A stretch of DNA of 64,000 bases from Gammaproteobacteria bacterium (GCA_015709695.1 CP054183.1:1054001-1118000); one strand, 5' to 3'. Positions 30,037 to 41,090 are shown, counted from the stretch's first letter. The notes: generated by a model from the letters alone, not told the origin. Translations and numbers: made by a program.

Positions 30037-31103
30037 AGCACGCCCTTGGTGCTCGGCAGGCTGCTGCCCTGGCGCAGCAGGGCCTGGCGCAGGGCGCGGC
30101 CCGTGGCCTTGAAGCAGGACTCCACCATGTGGTGGCTGTTCTCGCCAGCGACCTTGATCTGGATCGCGGCGCCGAGGCTGTCGGCCAGCGAACGGAAGAA
30201 ATGCGGGACCATTTCGGTCGGCAAGCCGCCCACTTCGTTGCGCGGGAAGATGCCCTCGAAGCTGGAATGCGCGCGCCCGGAGAGGTCGATCGCCACCTGT
30301 GCCTGGGCCTCGTCCATGGGCAGCACGAAGCCGTAGCGGCCGATGCCGCGCTTGTCGCCGAGCGCGCGGCGCAGGGCTTCACCGATGACCAGCGCCGTGT
30401 CCTCCACGGTGTGGTGCTCGTCGACGTGCAGGTCGCCATCGCATCGCAGCTGCAGGGCGAAGCCGCCGTGCCGGGCCAGCTGCTCGAGCATGTGGTCGAA
30501 GAAGGCGATGCCGGTGCGGATCTCGACCGGCTGCTCGGCATCGAGGTCCACGGTGCAGCTGATGCGGGTCTCGCGGGTCTCGCGCCGGATGCTGGCCCGG
30601 CGCGGCAGGTCCACCAGCTCGTGGGCGATGGCGGCCCAGGCGCCCGGCTGGTGCGGATCCAGCCGCAGGCCCCGCAGGCCGAGGTTCGCGGCCAGCTCGA
30701 GGTCGGTCTCGCGGTCGCCGATGACGACGCTGGCGCTGCGGTCGATGGGCGTGGCGGCGAGGAAATCGCGCAGCAGGCCGGTGCGGGGCTTGCGGCAGGC
30801 ACAGCCATCCGCCGGGCGGTGCGGGCAGATGAACACCTCGCGGAACACGAGGCCCTGCGAGGCGAACAGCCGCAGCACGAAATCCTGGACCAGGCGGAAA
30901 TCAGCCTCCGGGAAACTCGCGGTGCCGAGCCCATCCTGGTTGCTCACCATGACGAAGCCGTAGCCGGCGGCCCGCAGGCGCAGCAGGGCGGGAATCACCC
31001 CTTCGACCAGTGCCACCTTGTCGAGGCGGTCCACCTGCTCGTCGGCCGGCTCGAGGATCAGCGTGCCGTCGCGGTCGAGGAAAGCGATTTTCGCGGTACT
31101 CAT
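30033..31103 (-). CDS. hisB: bifunctional histidinol-phosphatase / imidazoleglycerol-phosphate dehydratase
   Basis: Fused enzyme catalysing steps 6 and 8 of histidine synthesis (356 residues; E. coli 355). The N-terminal HAD phosphatase (about 1-165) has FLDRDGTL with nucleophile Asp10 and acid Asp12, and a zinc-loop Cys/His cluster (CPHRPADGCACRKP). The C-terminal IGPD domain (about 168-356) has the duplicated metal motifs FDHMLEQLARHGG and DEHHTVEDTA, and ENSHHMVESCFKA. The fusion is typical of Enterobacteria, Xanthomonadales and Campylobacter. It overlaps hisC by 4 bp. Confidence 0.97.
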   Translation of the reverse strand: MSTAKIAFLDRDGTLILEPADEQVDRLDKVALVEGVIPALLRLRAAGYGFVMVSNQDGLGTASFPEADFRLVQDFVLRLFASQGLVFREVFICPHRPADGCACRKPRTGLLRDFLAATPIDRSASVVIGDRETDLELAANLGLRGLRLDPHQPGAWAAIAHELVDLPRRASIRRETRETRISCTVDLDAEQPVEIRTGIAFFDHMLEQLARHGGFALQLRCDGDLHVDEHHTVEDTALVIGEALRRALGDKRGIGRYGFVLPMDEAQAQVAIDLSGRAHSSFEGIFPRNEVGGLPTEMVPHFFRSLADSLGAAIQIKVAGENSHHMVESCFKATGRALRQALLRQGSSLPSTKGVL

Positions 31104-32161
31104 GGTCGGCCCAGTGCTGCCAGCAGTTGGTCGTTCTCGGCGGGATCGCCGACGGTGATGCGCACGCAGTCGGGCAGCCCGGGGTCCCAGCTGAAGTCGC
31201 GCAGCAGGACGCCCCCACGACGGGCGGCTTCCACCAGGCGCGGCGCATCGACCGCTTCCACCAGCAGGAAGTTGGCGTCACTGGGCCAGACGCGACGGAT
31301 ATCGGGCAGGCTGGCCAGGGCAGCGGCGAGGCGGGCGCGCTCGGCCCGCAGGCGTTCCACGCGCCGGCGCCATTCGGCGGCATGACCGGGCTCGAGACAG
31401 CGCTGGACCGCCTCGGCGCAGGGCGAGGGGAAGGTATAGGGGGGCAGCACGCATCCGAGCAACGCCACCAGTTCGGGCGCGGCCAGCAGCGCCCCGCAGC
31501 GCACGCCGGCCAGCGCCAGCGCCTTGGAGAGCGTGCGCAGGACGATCACGTTGGCATGCTGCCCCAGCAGTTCCTGCGTGGGATCGGTAGCGGAAAATTC
31601 CGCGTAGGCGCCATCCAGCACGACCACGCCCCGGCCGTCCAGCGCCGTCGCCAGCCGGTGGATATCGGCCAGTGCCATGCTGTTGCCGGTCGGATTGTTG
31701 GGCGAGCAGAGGAACAGGACCCGCGTGGCGGCCGACCATTGGTCGAGGATGCCGTCCACGTCGACGGCGTAGCCGCGGTCACGCAGCAGGGCAACGCGCC
31801 GGATCGGCGCATCCTGTATCTGCGCGTAGGTCTCGTACATGCCGAAGGTCGGCGGGCAGATCACGATGCCGTCCCGGCCCGCGCGGCAGAAGCCGCGGAT
31901 GACCACGTCGATGGCCTCGCTCGAGCCGCGGGTCACCAGCACCTGGGCTGCCGCCACGCCGAAGTGGGCCGCGAGGCTCGCGGTGAGTTCGAAGGGGCGC
32001 GGCTCCGGGTAGCGGTTGAGACCCGCGTTGCTCTGGTCGCCGGGCGGCCGCCAGGGATTCTCGTTGGCGTTCAGGCGCACGAGGCCGTCGGCGAACTGCG
32101 CGCTCCGGTACGGCTTCATGCGACGGATCTCCGGACGCACGAGGTCGAGGATGCTGCTCAT
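31100..32161 (-). CDS. hisC: histidinol-phosphate aminotransferase
   Basis: Fold-type I PLP transaminase that converts imidazole-acetol phosphate and glutamate to histidinol phosphate. 353 residues with LNANENPW at the N-terminus, CSPNNPTGN, the PLP Lys in RTLSKALALAG, and a C-terminal substrate Arg (VRITVGDP). It overlaps hisD by 4 bp (ATGA), so the chain from hisR-like gene to hisH is translationally coupled. Confidence 0.96.
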   Translation of the reverse strand: MSSILDLVRPEIRRMKPYRSAQFADGLVRLNANENPWRPPGDQSNAGLNRYPEPRPFELTASLAAHFGVAAAQVLVTRGSSEAIDVVIRGFCRAGRDGIVICPPTFGMYETYAQIQDAPIRRVALLRDRGYAVDVDGILDQWSAATRVLFLCSPNNPTGNSMALADIHRLATALDGRGVVVLDGAYAEFSATDPTQELLGQHANVIVLRTLSKALALAGVRCGALLAAPELVALLGCVLPPYTFPSPCAEAVQRCLEPGHAAEWRRRVERLRAERARLAAALASLPDIRRVWPSDANFLLVEAVDAPRLVEAARRGGVLLRDFSWDPGLPDCVRITVGDPAENDQLLAALGRP

Positions 32162-33483
32162 GGCCGCGACACCCCACCGCCGGTCCGCACGCGCACGGCG
32201 GCGGCGTGGGCCTCGAGGCCTTCGAGGCTGGCCAGGGTCTCGACGGTCGGCGCCAGCGCCGCGAGGCCCGCCGCACTGGCCTCCTGCAGGGTCATGTGCC
32301 GCTGGAAATCCGTCACCGACAGCCCGCTGTAGGCACGGGCATGGCCATAGGTCGGCAGCACGTGGTTGGTGCCGCTGCAGTAATCACCGACCGACTCCGG
32401 CGTCCAGGGGCCGAGGAACACCGAGCCCGCGCTCCAGATGCCGTCGATCCAGCGGCGTGGCTCCGCAACCTGCAGGATCAGGTGTTCCGGCGCATAGCGG
32501 TTGGCGACGTCGACGGCCTCGGCGAGGCTGGCGACGACGATGGCGGCACCATGCAACAGGGATTCGGCCATGATGTCGCGCCGTGACAGGCCGGGCAGCG
32601 CGGCGTCGATCTCGGCGCGCACCCGGTCCACCATGTCGCTGGCGGTGGTCACCAGCAACACCTGCGAGTCCGGCCCGTGTTCCGCCTGCGACAGCAGGTC
32701 GAGGGCCACGAAGCGCGGGTTGGCCCCGGCATCGGCGACCACCATCACTTCGGAGGGGCCTGCCGGCATGTCGAGGGCCGCTCCGGCGGGATCGAGCGCC
32801 ACCGCCTGTTTGGCCGCCGTGACCCAGGCGTTGCCGGGGCCGAAGATCTTGTCGACCTTGGGGACCGTGGCCGTGCCATAGGCCATGGCGGCCACGGCCT
32901 GGGCACCGCCGACCTTGAAGATCTGCTGCACGCCGCAGGCGCGCGCGGCCACCACCACCGCCGGATCCGCGCGGCCGTCGGGCCGCGGTGGCGTGCAGAG
33001 CACACGGATCGGGCATCCCGCCAGCGCGGCCGGCACGCCGAGCATGATCGCCGTGGAGGGCAGGGGGGCGCGCCCGGCTGGCACATAGAGGCCGACGGCC
33101 CGCAGCGGGCGCACGACGCGCTCGCAAACCACGCCGGGCACAGTCTCGACGCGGACCGGCTGGCTCTGCTGGGCGGCGTGGAAGGCCCTCACGTTGCGGA
33201 TGGCGACGTCGATGGCGCGGATGGCTGCCGGATCGAGTTCACGCTGCGTGGCGGCCGCTTCCGCGTCGCTGACCGCGAGCTCGCGCAGGGTCACGCCGTC
33301 GAGCTTCGCGGTGAGGCGCAGCAGCGCGGCATCGCCCTGGCTGCGCACTTCGCCGATGATGTCGGCCACGGCCGCGGGCAGGCCGGTGCCTCCGCGCACC
33401 GCCGGGCGCTCCAGCAGCGAGCGCCGCCCGGCCTCGTCCAGCACGGACCAGTCCACCCGTGTGAGCAGGCTGCCGGTGCTCAT
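32158..33483 (-). CDS. hisD: histidinol dehydrogenase
   Basis: Zinc- and NAD-dependent enzyme that oxidises L-histidinol twice to L-histidine. 441 residues with GLYVPAGRAPLPSTAIM, KVGGAQAVAAMAYGT, the zinc ligands in SQAEHGPDS and the VGDYCSGTNHVLPT signature near the C-terminus, ending in a conserved LEAHAAAVRVR. It is intact and overlaps hisG by 4 bp. Confidence 0.97.
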   Translation of the reverse strand: MSTGSLLTRVDWSVLDEAGRRSLLERPAVRGGTGLPAAVADIIGEVRSQGDAALLRLTAKLDGVTLRELAVSDAEAAATQRELDPAAIRAIDVAIRNVRAFHAAQQSQPVRVETVPGVVCERVVRPLRAVGLYVPAGRAPLPSTAIMLGVPAALAGCPIRVLCTPPRPDGRADPAVVVAARACGVQQIFKVGGAQAVAAMAYGTATVPKVDKIFGPGNAWVTAAKQAVALDPAGAALDMPAGPSEVMVVADAGANPRFVALDLLSQAEHGPDSQVLLVTTASDMVDRVRAEIDAALPGLSRRDIMAESLLHGAAIVVASLAEAVDVANRYAPEHLILQVAEPRRWIDGIWSAGSVFLGPWTPESVGDYCSGTNHVLPTYGHARAYSGLSVTDFQRHMTLQEASAAGLAALAPTVETLASLEGLEAHAAAVRVRTGGGVSRP

Positions 33484-34382
33484 GGCAGCATCTTCTCCAC
33501 GGGCAGTACGAGCAGCGAGCTGGCGCCGGCCTTCTTCAGGTTCTCCAGTGTCTCCCAGAAGACGTTCTCGCGACAGACGACATGCACGGCCACCTTGTCG
33601 CCGCGGCCCTCCAGGGGAATCACGGTCGGCGCGTCGGCGCCCGGCAGCAGGCGCGTGATCTCGGGCAGCGCGGCGACCGGGGCATTCATCATGACGTACT
33701 TGCTCTCACGCACCTGCATGACGCCATCGATGCGCTGGAGCAGCCGCGTGATCCATTCCAGCTTGGCCGGCGGCACCTCGCGCGGGGTCTGGATCAGCAC
33801 CGCCTGGCTGTCGAGGATGGTTTCGCCCTCGCGCAGGCGATTGGCGGCGAGCGTGGCGCCGGTGGACACGAGGTCGCAGATGAGATCGGCGCGGCCCAGG
33901 CTCGGCGCGATCTCCACCGCCCCGGAGAATTCCACGACCTGCGCGGTGATGCCGCTGCGGCGGAGGAAGTCCTGCACGATGCGCGGATAGCTGGTGGCGA
34001 TGCGCCGGCCGGGAAGGTCGGCCAGCGACCTCACCGGCCCGTCCTCCGGATAGCCGAAGGCGAGGTGGCACCGGCCATAATCCAGCGGTCGCACCACGCG
34101 GAACGGCTCGGCGATGCCCTCGGCCTGGAATTGCAGGCGCCGCTCCTCCAGCACGTTCATGCCGACCACGCCGAGGTCGCAGACATCGTCGCGGACCAGG
34201 CCGGGGATGTCGTCGTCGCGGACCAGCAGCACATCGACGGGCATGTTCTCGCCGAAGCCGATGAGCTGGTCGCGGCCGCGCGTGTACTTCAAGCCGCAAC
34301 GTTCGAGCAGTTCCAGGGACCGGTCGGTGAGCCGGCCGGATTTCTGGATGGCGACCTTGATGCGGGAGGCCTGGTCGGTCAT
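33480..34382 (-). CDS. hisG: ATP phosphoribosyltransferase (long form)
   Basis: First, feedback-controlled step of histidine synthesis (ATP + PRPP to PR-ATP). 300 residues is the long form, with a C-terminal ACT-like regulatory domain (about 225-300), so no HisZ partner is needed. Motifs: IQKSGRLTDRSLELLERCGL, LVRDDDIP, the PRPP loop DLVSTGATLAANRL. The start is the ATG that overlaps the upstream regulator by 4 bp; longer in-frame sequence runs into that gene and is rejected. Confidence 0.96.
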   Translation of the reverse strand: MTDQASRIKVAIQKSGRLTDRSLELLERCGLKYTRGRDQLIGFGENMPVDVLLVRDDDIPGLVRDDVCDLGVVGMNVLEERRLQFQAEGIAEPFRVVRPLDYGRCHLAFGYPEDGPVRSLADLPGRRIATSYPRIVQDFLRRSGITAQVVEFSGAVEIAPSLGRADLICDLVSTGATLAANRLREGETILDSQAVLIQTPREVPPAKLEWITRLLQRIDGVMQVRESKYVMMNAPVAALPEITRLLPGADAPTVIPLEGRGDKVAVHVVCRENVFWETLENLKKAGASSLLVLPVEKMLP

Positions 34383-34705
34383 GGTGCGTGTCTTCCCTGG
34401 CGTGTGGTGCGCTGCAAGGCCTTGGCGTAACCGCCGGCGCCGGCGCTGAGGTAGCGGGCGACCCGCCCGATGGTGGTGACGCTGACCCCGGTCTGCTCGT
34501 GGATCTGGCGGTAGCTGAGTTCGCCTGCGGCCAGCAGTTCGGCGACTGCCCAGCGGTCCTTGAGGGCCTGCAGCTCGGCGGGGGTGCACAGGTCGTGGAA
34601 GAAGGCCCGGCACTCGTCGATGTTTCGCGAGGCGAGGATCGCCCGGTAGAGGCGGTCTTCGGCAGCGAGTTCCTCGCGCGCGTTGAGGATGCGATGGTCC
34701 TTCAT
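34379..34705 (-). CDS. TrpR/YerC-family repressor heading the his operon
   Basis: 108-residue all-helical DNA-binding protein of the TrpR superfamily (YerC/YecD type). The helix-turn-helix lies in AAGELSYRQIHEQTGVSVTTIGRVARYL, preceded by the conserved DLCTPAELQALKDRWAVAELL region. It is the first gene of the operon with hisG overlapping its stop codon, and a 26-bp palindrome containing CTAG lies 17 bp upstream of its start. Family members in this position are predicted histidine-operon regulators (often called HisR); the effector is inferred to be histidine or its tRNA pathway state, not shown. ATG at 34705 is chosen over an upstream TTG. Confidence 0.88.
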   Translation of the reverse strand: MKDHRILNAREELAAEDRLYRAILASRNIDECRAFFHDLCTPAELQALKDRWAVAELLAAGELSYRQIHEQTGVSVTTIGRVARYLSAGAGGYAKALQRTTRQGRHAP

Positions 34706-34721
34706 GGGCGTCCGCAATAAC

Positions 34722-34747
34722 GTACTAACACGCTAGCACAGTAGCAC
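34722..34747. promoter_or_regulatory. 26-bp palindromic operator candidate for the his operon regulator
   Basis: The sequence is an interrupted palindrome GTnCTA-N4-GCTAGC-N4-TAGnAC, with every defined position symmetric. CTAG cores and ACTAG-type half sites are the hallmark of TrpR operators. It lies 17 bp upstream of the regulator's ATG and 115 bp upstream of metB, so it should overlap the his promoter; autorepression is the natural reading. Confidence 0.65.
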
Positions 34748-34788
34748 GGCAGTGGATGCCGGGCAAGCCACCCGGCCAGGCGCCCGCC

Positions 34789-34818
34789 TTGACCCCTGCA
34801 AACAGGGCTCCCTACACT
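34789..34818 (+). promoter_or_regulatory. sigma-70-like promoter for metB
   Basis: TTGACC (34789-34794), an 18-nt spacer and TACACT (34813-34818) lie 43 bp before the metB ATG. Both hexamers are close to consensus. No SAM riboswitch or MetJ box was recognised. Confidence 0.5.
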
Positions 34819-34861
34819 TCGCGGTCCCGCCAATCCCTGCCGGAACCGCGAAAGGCAGCGC

Positions 34862-36015
34862 ATGAGCGACAGCTTCCGCCACGAGACCCGCACCGTGCGG
34901 GCGGCCATCGACAGCGACGAGCAGTTCGGCGCGGTGATGCCGCCGATCGTGCTGAGCACCAACTTCACCTTCGAAGGCTTCGGCAAGCCGCGCGAATACG
35001 ACTACAGCCGCACCGCCAATCCCACCCGCGATGCCCTGGCGGCCGCCATCGCCGACCTCGAGGGCGGTGCGGGCGCCACAGTCACCGCCTCGGGCATGGC
35101 GGCGATCACCCTGGCCTGCCAGCTGCTGAATCCCGGCGACCTGGTGATCGCACCGGTGGATTGCTACGGCGGCACATACCGCTTGCTGAGCCGCCTCGCG
35201 GCCAGGGGCCTGTTCCAGGTGCGGTTCATGGACCTGGCCGATACCGGCCAGCTGGCCGCGGCCGAGCGCGAGCCGGCGCGGCTGCTGTGGGTGGAGAGCC
35301 CGACGAACCCGCTGCTGAGGATCATGGACCTCGCGCGGCTGCGCCAGGTGGCCGATGCCTGCGGCGCCCTGCTGGCCGTCGACAACACCTTCCTGTCGCC
35401 AGCGCTGCAGCGTCCGCTGGAATCCGGCGCCGACCTGGTGATCCATTCGACCACCAAATACCTCAATGGCCACAGCGACGTCGTCTCCGGCGTCGTCGTG
35501 GCAAGGGATGCGGCCCTGCACGCCGAGCTGGCGACATGGGCGAATGCGCTCGGACTGACCGGTGCGCCGTTCGACAGCTTCATGGCGCTGCGCGGGCTGC
35601 GCACGCTGTTCGTGCGCATGCGCCAGCACGAGACCAACGCCAGGGCGCTGGCCGAGACCCTGGCCGCCAGCCCCGCCGTGGCCCGTGTCCACTATCCGGG
35701 GCTGCCCGGCCATCCGGGCCACGACCTGGCAAGGCGGCAGCAACGGGGCTTCGGCGGCATGCTCAGCTTCGAGTTGCGCGGCGGGCAGGATGCCGCCCGG
35801 CGGTTCCTCGGCCAGCTGCGCCTGTTCACGCTGGCCGAGTCGCTCGGCGGCGTCGAGAGCCTGGCCTGTCATCCGGCGACGATGACCCATCTGCCACTGG
35901 GCCCGGAAGGGCGCAGGGCAGCGGGGATCGGCGACGGCCTGGTGAGGCTCTCGGCAGGCATCGAGGCCACCGATGACCTGGTGGCGGACGTCCGCGCGGC
36001 GCTCTCGTCCCTCGG

Positions 36016-36019
<4 letters not shown>
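34862..36019 (+). CDS. metB: cystathionine gamma-synthase (Cys/Met metabolism PLP enzyme)
   Basis: PLP enzyme that makes cystathionine from an activated homoserine ester and cysteine in methionine synthesis. 385 residues with [63 protein letters not shown], and the PLP lysine in [16 protein letters not shown]. The family also includes cystathionine beta-lyase and methionine gamma-lyase; the MetB call rests on overall pattern and is probable rather than certain. Its TAG is shared with the convergent leuB stop (4-bp overlap CTAG). Confidence 0.85.
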
Positions 36020-37067
<1,048 letters not shown>

Positions 37068-37080
<13 letters not shown>

Positions 37081-37652
37081 GCGCGGGCTTTCTCGAAGCG
37101 GCTGATGGCATCGGCCTGGCCGAGCAGGTAGCCGAGCTGGTCGACGCCGTTGAGGAGGCAGTAGCGGGAAAAGCCGTCCAGCGGGAACTCGACACGACGA
37201 TCCCCGGGCAGGCCGAGGCTGCGCGATTCGACGTCCACGGTGACCTCCGCGCCGGGATTGGCCAGCAGCCAGGCGTGGGTTGCGCCATCGACGATGACGG
37301 GAACCAGGCCGTTCTTCAGCGAGTTGTTGCGGAATATGTCGGCGATGCCGGTGCTGATGACGGCGCGGATGCCGAAGTCCACCAGTGCCCACGGCGCGTG
37401 TTCGCGCGAGGAGCCGCAACCGAAGTTGTTGCCGGCGACGAGGATCTCGCAGCCGGCGGCCTCGGGCCGGTTCAGCGCGAAATCCGCGCGCGGCTGGCCT
37501 GCCTTGTCGTAGCGCCAGTCCGCGAACAGCGCCTTGCCCAGCCCCTTGCGGGTGGTGGTGGTGAGGAAACGGGCCGGCACGATCTGGTCCGTGTCGATAT
37601 CCGACTGCGGCAGCACGACCGTCCGGGAGGTGAAGCGGGTGATCCTGTCCAT
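37068..37652 (-). CDS. leuD: 3-isopropylmalate dehydratase small subunit
   Basis: Swivelling-domain subunit that pairs with LeuC to isomerise 2- to 3-isopropylmalate. 194 residues with [14 protein letters not shown] and [18 protein letters not shown]. The ATG at 37652 gives the usual N-terminus ([15 protein letters not shown]); an in-frame extension upstream is not family-like. A 34-bp gap separates it from leuC. Confidence 0.95.
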
Positions 37653-37686
37653 GGCTGGCGGCCTCGGCTTGGAGTTTTGCTGGTGC

Positions 37687-39096
37687 TTATTGCGGGAGCA
37701 GTTCGCGCGGGTCGCTGATGCGGCCGGCAATGGCCGTGGCGGCTGCCGTCAGCGGACTGGCCAGCACGGTGCGCGCGCCGATGCCCTGGCGTCCCTCGAA
37801 GTTGCGATTGCTGGTGCTGACACAGATCTGGCCGCGACCCACGGTGTCGCCGTTCATGCCCAGGCACATCGAGCAGCCGGACTCGCGCCATTCGGCGCCC
37901 GCGGCGGTGAAGACCTGGTCCAGTCCCTCGGCCTCCGCCTGCTTCTTGGTGGCCTGCGAGCCCGGCACGATCAGCACGCGCACCGAACCCGCGACCTGGC
38001 GTCCGCGCAGCAGGCTGGCGGCCTCGCGCAGGTCGGAAAGCCGGGAGTTGGTGCAGCTGCCGATGAAGACCACGTCCACCGGGCGACCCAGCATCGGCTT
38101 GCCGGCTTCCACGCCCATGTAGGCCAGCGACTTGCGGAAGCTGGCATCGCCGCTGTCCGCGGGCACGGCGGCATCGACCGGAATGACCATGCCCGGGTTG
38201 GTGCCGAAGGTGATCATGGGCGCGAGCCGCGAGACATCGAGGCTGACTTCGCGGTCGAAGTGGCAGCCGGCGTCGGAGGGCAGGCTGCGCCAGCGCTTCA
38301 CGGCCTGGTCCCAGGCGGCGCCGTCGGGCGCCATCTGCCGGCCGTGGAGGTACTGGAAGGTCACGTCATCCGGGGCGATCATCCCGGCCCGGGCGCCGGC
38401 CTCGATGCTCATGTTGCAGACCGTCATGCGCTCGTCCATGGACAGCGCGCCGATGGCCTCGCCCCGGTACTCGATGACATGGCCGGTGCCGCCGCCGACA
38501 CCGATCTTGCCGATGATGGCGAGGATGATGTCCTTGGCGGTGACGCCGCGGGCCAGGTGGCCGGAGACATCGATGGCGAGCGTCTTCGGCTTGCGCTGCA
38601 ACAGGCACTGCGTGGCGAGCACGTGGCCGACCTCGGTGGTGCCGATGCCGAAGGCCAGCGCGCCGAAGGCGCCATGGGTGCTGGTGTGGCTGTCGCCGCA
38701 GACGATGGTCTTGCCGGGCTGGGTGATGCCGAGCTCCGGCCCGATGATGTGGACGATGCCCCGCTGGTCGGAGTCGAAATCGAGCAGGCGGATGCCGGCC
38801 TCGCGGCAGTTCTCGATCATGACGCGGATCTGCGCTGCCGCCGAGGATTCGGCGACGCGCTCCAGATCTTTCAGGCTGCGCACCGGCACCGTCGGCGTCG
38901 AATGGTCCAGCGTGGCGAGCGTCAGGTCCGGGCGACGCACCGGGAGCCCGCGCGACTTCAGTACGTTAAACGCTTCCGGCGTGGTGACCTCGTGGGTCAG
39001 GTGCAGGTCGATGTAGAGCACCGCCGGCGCGTCGGCGGTCTCCGGCACCACCAGGTGGTCCTGCCAGACCTTCTCGAACAGGGAACGCTTGCTCAT
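37687..39096 (-). CDS. leuC: 3-isopropylmalate dehydratase large subunit
   Basis: Aconitase-superfamily [4Fe-4S] enzyme of leucine synthesis. 469 residues; the cluster cysteines are in FIGSCTNSR and [37 protein letters not shown] and [16 protein letters not shown] are also present. The start overlaps the ilvE stop (ATGA). It is intact. Confidence 0.97.
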   Translation of the reverse strand: MSKRSLFEKVWQDHLVVPETADAPAVLYIDLHLTHEVTTPEAFNVLKSRGLPVRRPDLTLATLDHSTPTVPVRSLKDLERVAESSAAAQIRVMIENCREAGIRLLDFDSDQRGIVHIIGPELGITQPGKTIVCGDSHTSTHGAFGALAFGIGTTEVGHVLATQCLLQRKPKTLAIDVSGHLARGVTAKDIILAIIGKIGVGGGTGHVIEYRGEAIGALSMDERMTVCNMSIEAGARAGMIAPDDVTFQYLHGRQMAPDGAAWDQAVKRWRSLPSDAGCHFDREVSLDVSRLAPMITFGTNPGMVIPVDAAVPADSGDASFRKSLAYMGVEAGKPMLGRPVDVVFIGSCTNSRLSDLREAASLLRGRQVAGSVRVLIVPGSQATKKQAEAEGLDQVFTAAGAEWRESGCSMCLGMNGDTVGRGQICVSTSNRNFEGRQGIGARTVLASPLTAAATAIAGRISDPRELLPQ

Positions 39097-40031
39097 GTCG
39101 AACTCTCCACGGGCTCGAGCCAGCCCCACTGGTCGCTGGTCGCACCGCTGAACAGGCCGAAGAAGGCATCCTGCAGGCGCCGGGTGACCGGGCCCCGCTT
39201 GCCGGCACCGACGCCGATCCGGTCGACCGAGCGGACCGGCGTGATTTCGGCAGCCGTGCCGGTCAGGAAGATCTCGTCGGCGATATAGAGCATCTCCCGC
39301 GGAATGGGCCGCTCCAGCACCTCGATCCCTGCCTGCCGGGCCAGCACCATGACACTGTCGCGCGTGATCCCGGTGAGGATGGAGGCGGTGGAGGGTGGCG
39401 TGTACAGGATGCCGTCGCGCACCAGGAAAATGTTCTCGCCTGCGCCTTCGCTCACCGTGCCGTCGGTGGAAAGCGCGATGCCCTCGGCAAAGCCGCGCTG
39501 CCTGGCTTCCAGGCTGACCAGCGTGCTGGAGAGGTAATTGCCGCCCGCCTTGGCCAGCGCCGGGATCGTGTTGGGCGCGACGCGCTGCCAGGACGAGACG
39601 CAGACGTCGACGCCTTGCTCGAGGGCGTCGGCCCCGAGGTAGGCGCCCCATTCCCAGGCCGCGACGGCCATGTCGATCGGCTGGCCGGGCGGCGGGGCGA
39701 GGCCGACCTCGCCGTAGCCACGGTAGACGATGGGCCGGATGTAGGCGCCGCGGGTCAGGCCGTTGCGGAGCACGACCTCCCTGCATGCGGCATCGATCTG
39801 CGCCGCGGACCAGGGCACCTCGATGCGATGGATCTTCGCCGATTCGAGGAGGCGGCGCGTGTGCGCCTGCAGGCGGAACACCACGGGGCCACGCTGCGTG
39901 GCATAGACGCGGATGCCCTCGAACACGGAGGAGCCGTAGTGCAGGGCATGGGTCAGGACATGGACCTTGGCCTCGGCCCAGGGCACCAGCTTGCCGTTGT
40001 GCCAGATCCACTCACTCGTCTTGATGGGCAT
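39093..40031 (-). CDS. ilvE: branched-chain amino-acid aminotransferase
   Basis: Fold-type IV PLP transaminase, last step of Leu, Ile and Val synthesis. 312 residues: [29 protein letters not shown], the PLP Lys in [23 protein letters not shown] and [17 protein letters not shown] at 40031 has AGGAAAG upstream. It is the first gene of the unit with leuCDB, so one transcript would complete leucine synthesis from 2-isopropylmalate. Confidence 0.95.
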   Translation of the reverse strand: MPIKTSEWIWHNGKLVPWAEAKVHVLTHALHYGSSVFEGIRVYATQRGPVVFRLQAHTRRLLESAKIHRIEVPWSAAQIDAACREVVLRNGLTRGAYIRPIVYRGYGEVGLAPPPGQPIDMAVAAWEWGAYLGADALEQGVDVCVSSWQRVAPNTIPALAKAGGNYLSSTLVSLEARQRGFAEGIALSTDGTVSEGAGENIFLVRDGILYTPPSTASILTGITRDSVMVLARQAGIEVLERPIPREMLYIADEIFLTGTAAEITPVRSVDRIGVGAGKRGPVTRRLQDAFFGLFSGATSDQWGWLEPVESST

Positions 40032-40454
40032 GTTGTCTTTCCTCGGGAAACAGCTGCATCCGCTGTGGCTCGGGAGCCCGCGCTCCAGCCCGGCCCGCAC
40101 ACCGTTTGTCGGTCCGGAGCTACGCCGCGCCGAAGTTGCGGTGGATGACGTCCAGGTGGGCCAGTGCCCCGGTGCCGGCCAGGCCGATGCCGGAGCAGCG
40201 GAATCTGCCGCCATTATATTCCAGCACTGCGTCCTGCAGCTTCACGGCAATTGCGGCGTGCAGGGCAGCCGGCGCGCCCCGAGTGGCGGCCCGGGCCCGG
40301 CCGGCAGCAGCCCACTCCTGCGGTTCGGGTACGAGCGCATGGCGTCCATGCGCTATGCTTGTGGTGATTTGCCCGGAGCTTGTGGCAACATACGCGCCCC
40401 GGCGGCAGCTTGCCGCGGGGGCAAGTCTGAACAGGTTGATCAGTCCAGGTTGAT
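40032..40454. other. 423-bp divergent intergenic region between ilvE and tonB
   Basis: A perfect TATAAT on the minus strand (40218-40213) could drive ilvE-leuCDB, giving a leader of about 175 nt; no matching -35 hexamer was found. A GTG-started 41-codon frame lies in the leader (40245-40120, minus), encoding MKLQDAVLEYNGGRF...HRNFGAA. It has nine Leu/Ile/Val codons but no clustered run, and I cannot say whether it is expressed. Nothing else is recognised on the tonB side. Confidence 0.4.
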
Positions 40455-41090
40455 ATGGCCGTCGCAGTCAGTACACCCATGCTCTCACGGCGCGCGCTGG
40501 TGTTCGTCGGTATCGTGGCGCTGCATGTGGGCTTCGTCTATGTCCTCAATGCAGGTCTCGCGCACCAGGCCGTGGAGATGATCTACGGGCCGATCGAGAC
40601 CAAGATGATCGAGGAGGTCAAGGAAGACCAGGACAAGCCACCGCCGCCGCCGCCGAAGATCGAAACCACGCCACCGCCATTCGTACCGCCTCCGGATATC
40701 TCGATCGACCTGCCGGTCGAGACCACCGCGACCACTGCCATCACGGCCACCACCCAGAAGCCCGTGGCCAAGCCGCCACCGGCCCCGGTGGCCATCGCGC
40801 GCGTTCCGCCAAAGCAGAACCCGCGCCGGCCGCCGAGCCTTCCCGACTACCCGCCGCAGGCCAAGCGCCTCGGCCTCGAGGGCTCCACGGTCCTGCGCTT
40901 GTACATCCTCGAGGATGGCAGTGTCGGCGATGCCCAGATCGCCCAGAGCAGCGGCCACGAGCAGCTGGACGAGGCGGCTTTGCGGCACGCCAAGCGCGCA
41001 TGGAAATTCATGCCTGGCACCGAGGGCGGCAAGCCGGTGCCCATGTGGTTTGAATTCCGCGTCGTCTGGAAGATCGTGAACGAACGGTAG
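40455..41090 (+). CDS. tonB: energy transducer TonB
   Basis: Inner-membrane anchored periplasm-spanning protein that couples ExbBD proton-motive energy to outer-membrane receptors. 211 residues: one N-terminal transmembrane helix (about 12-34), a Pro-rich spacer (KPPPPPPKIE, then TTQKPVAKPPPAP), and a C-terminal TonB domain (about 130-211) with PDYPPQAKRLGLEGSTVLRLYILEDGSV and KRAWKFMPG. Downstream are exbB, two exbD genes and a TPR gene in the same direction. Confidence 0.96.
   Translation: MAVAVSTPMLSRRALVFVGIVALHVGFVYVLNAGLAHQAVEMIYGPIETKMIEEVKEDQDKPPPPPPKIETTPPPFVPPPDISIDLPVETTATTAITATTQKPVAKPPPAPVAIARVPPKQNPRRPPSLPDYPPQAKRLGLEGSTVLRLYILEDGSVGDAQIAQSSGHEQLDEAALRHAKRAWKFMPGTEGGKPVPMWFEFRVVWKIVNER

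Noticed and set aside
34720-34861. SAM riboswitch or MetJ box for metB
   Set aside because: No conserved motif is visible in the 140-bp region apart from the promoter and the his operator.
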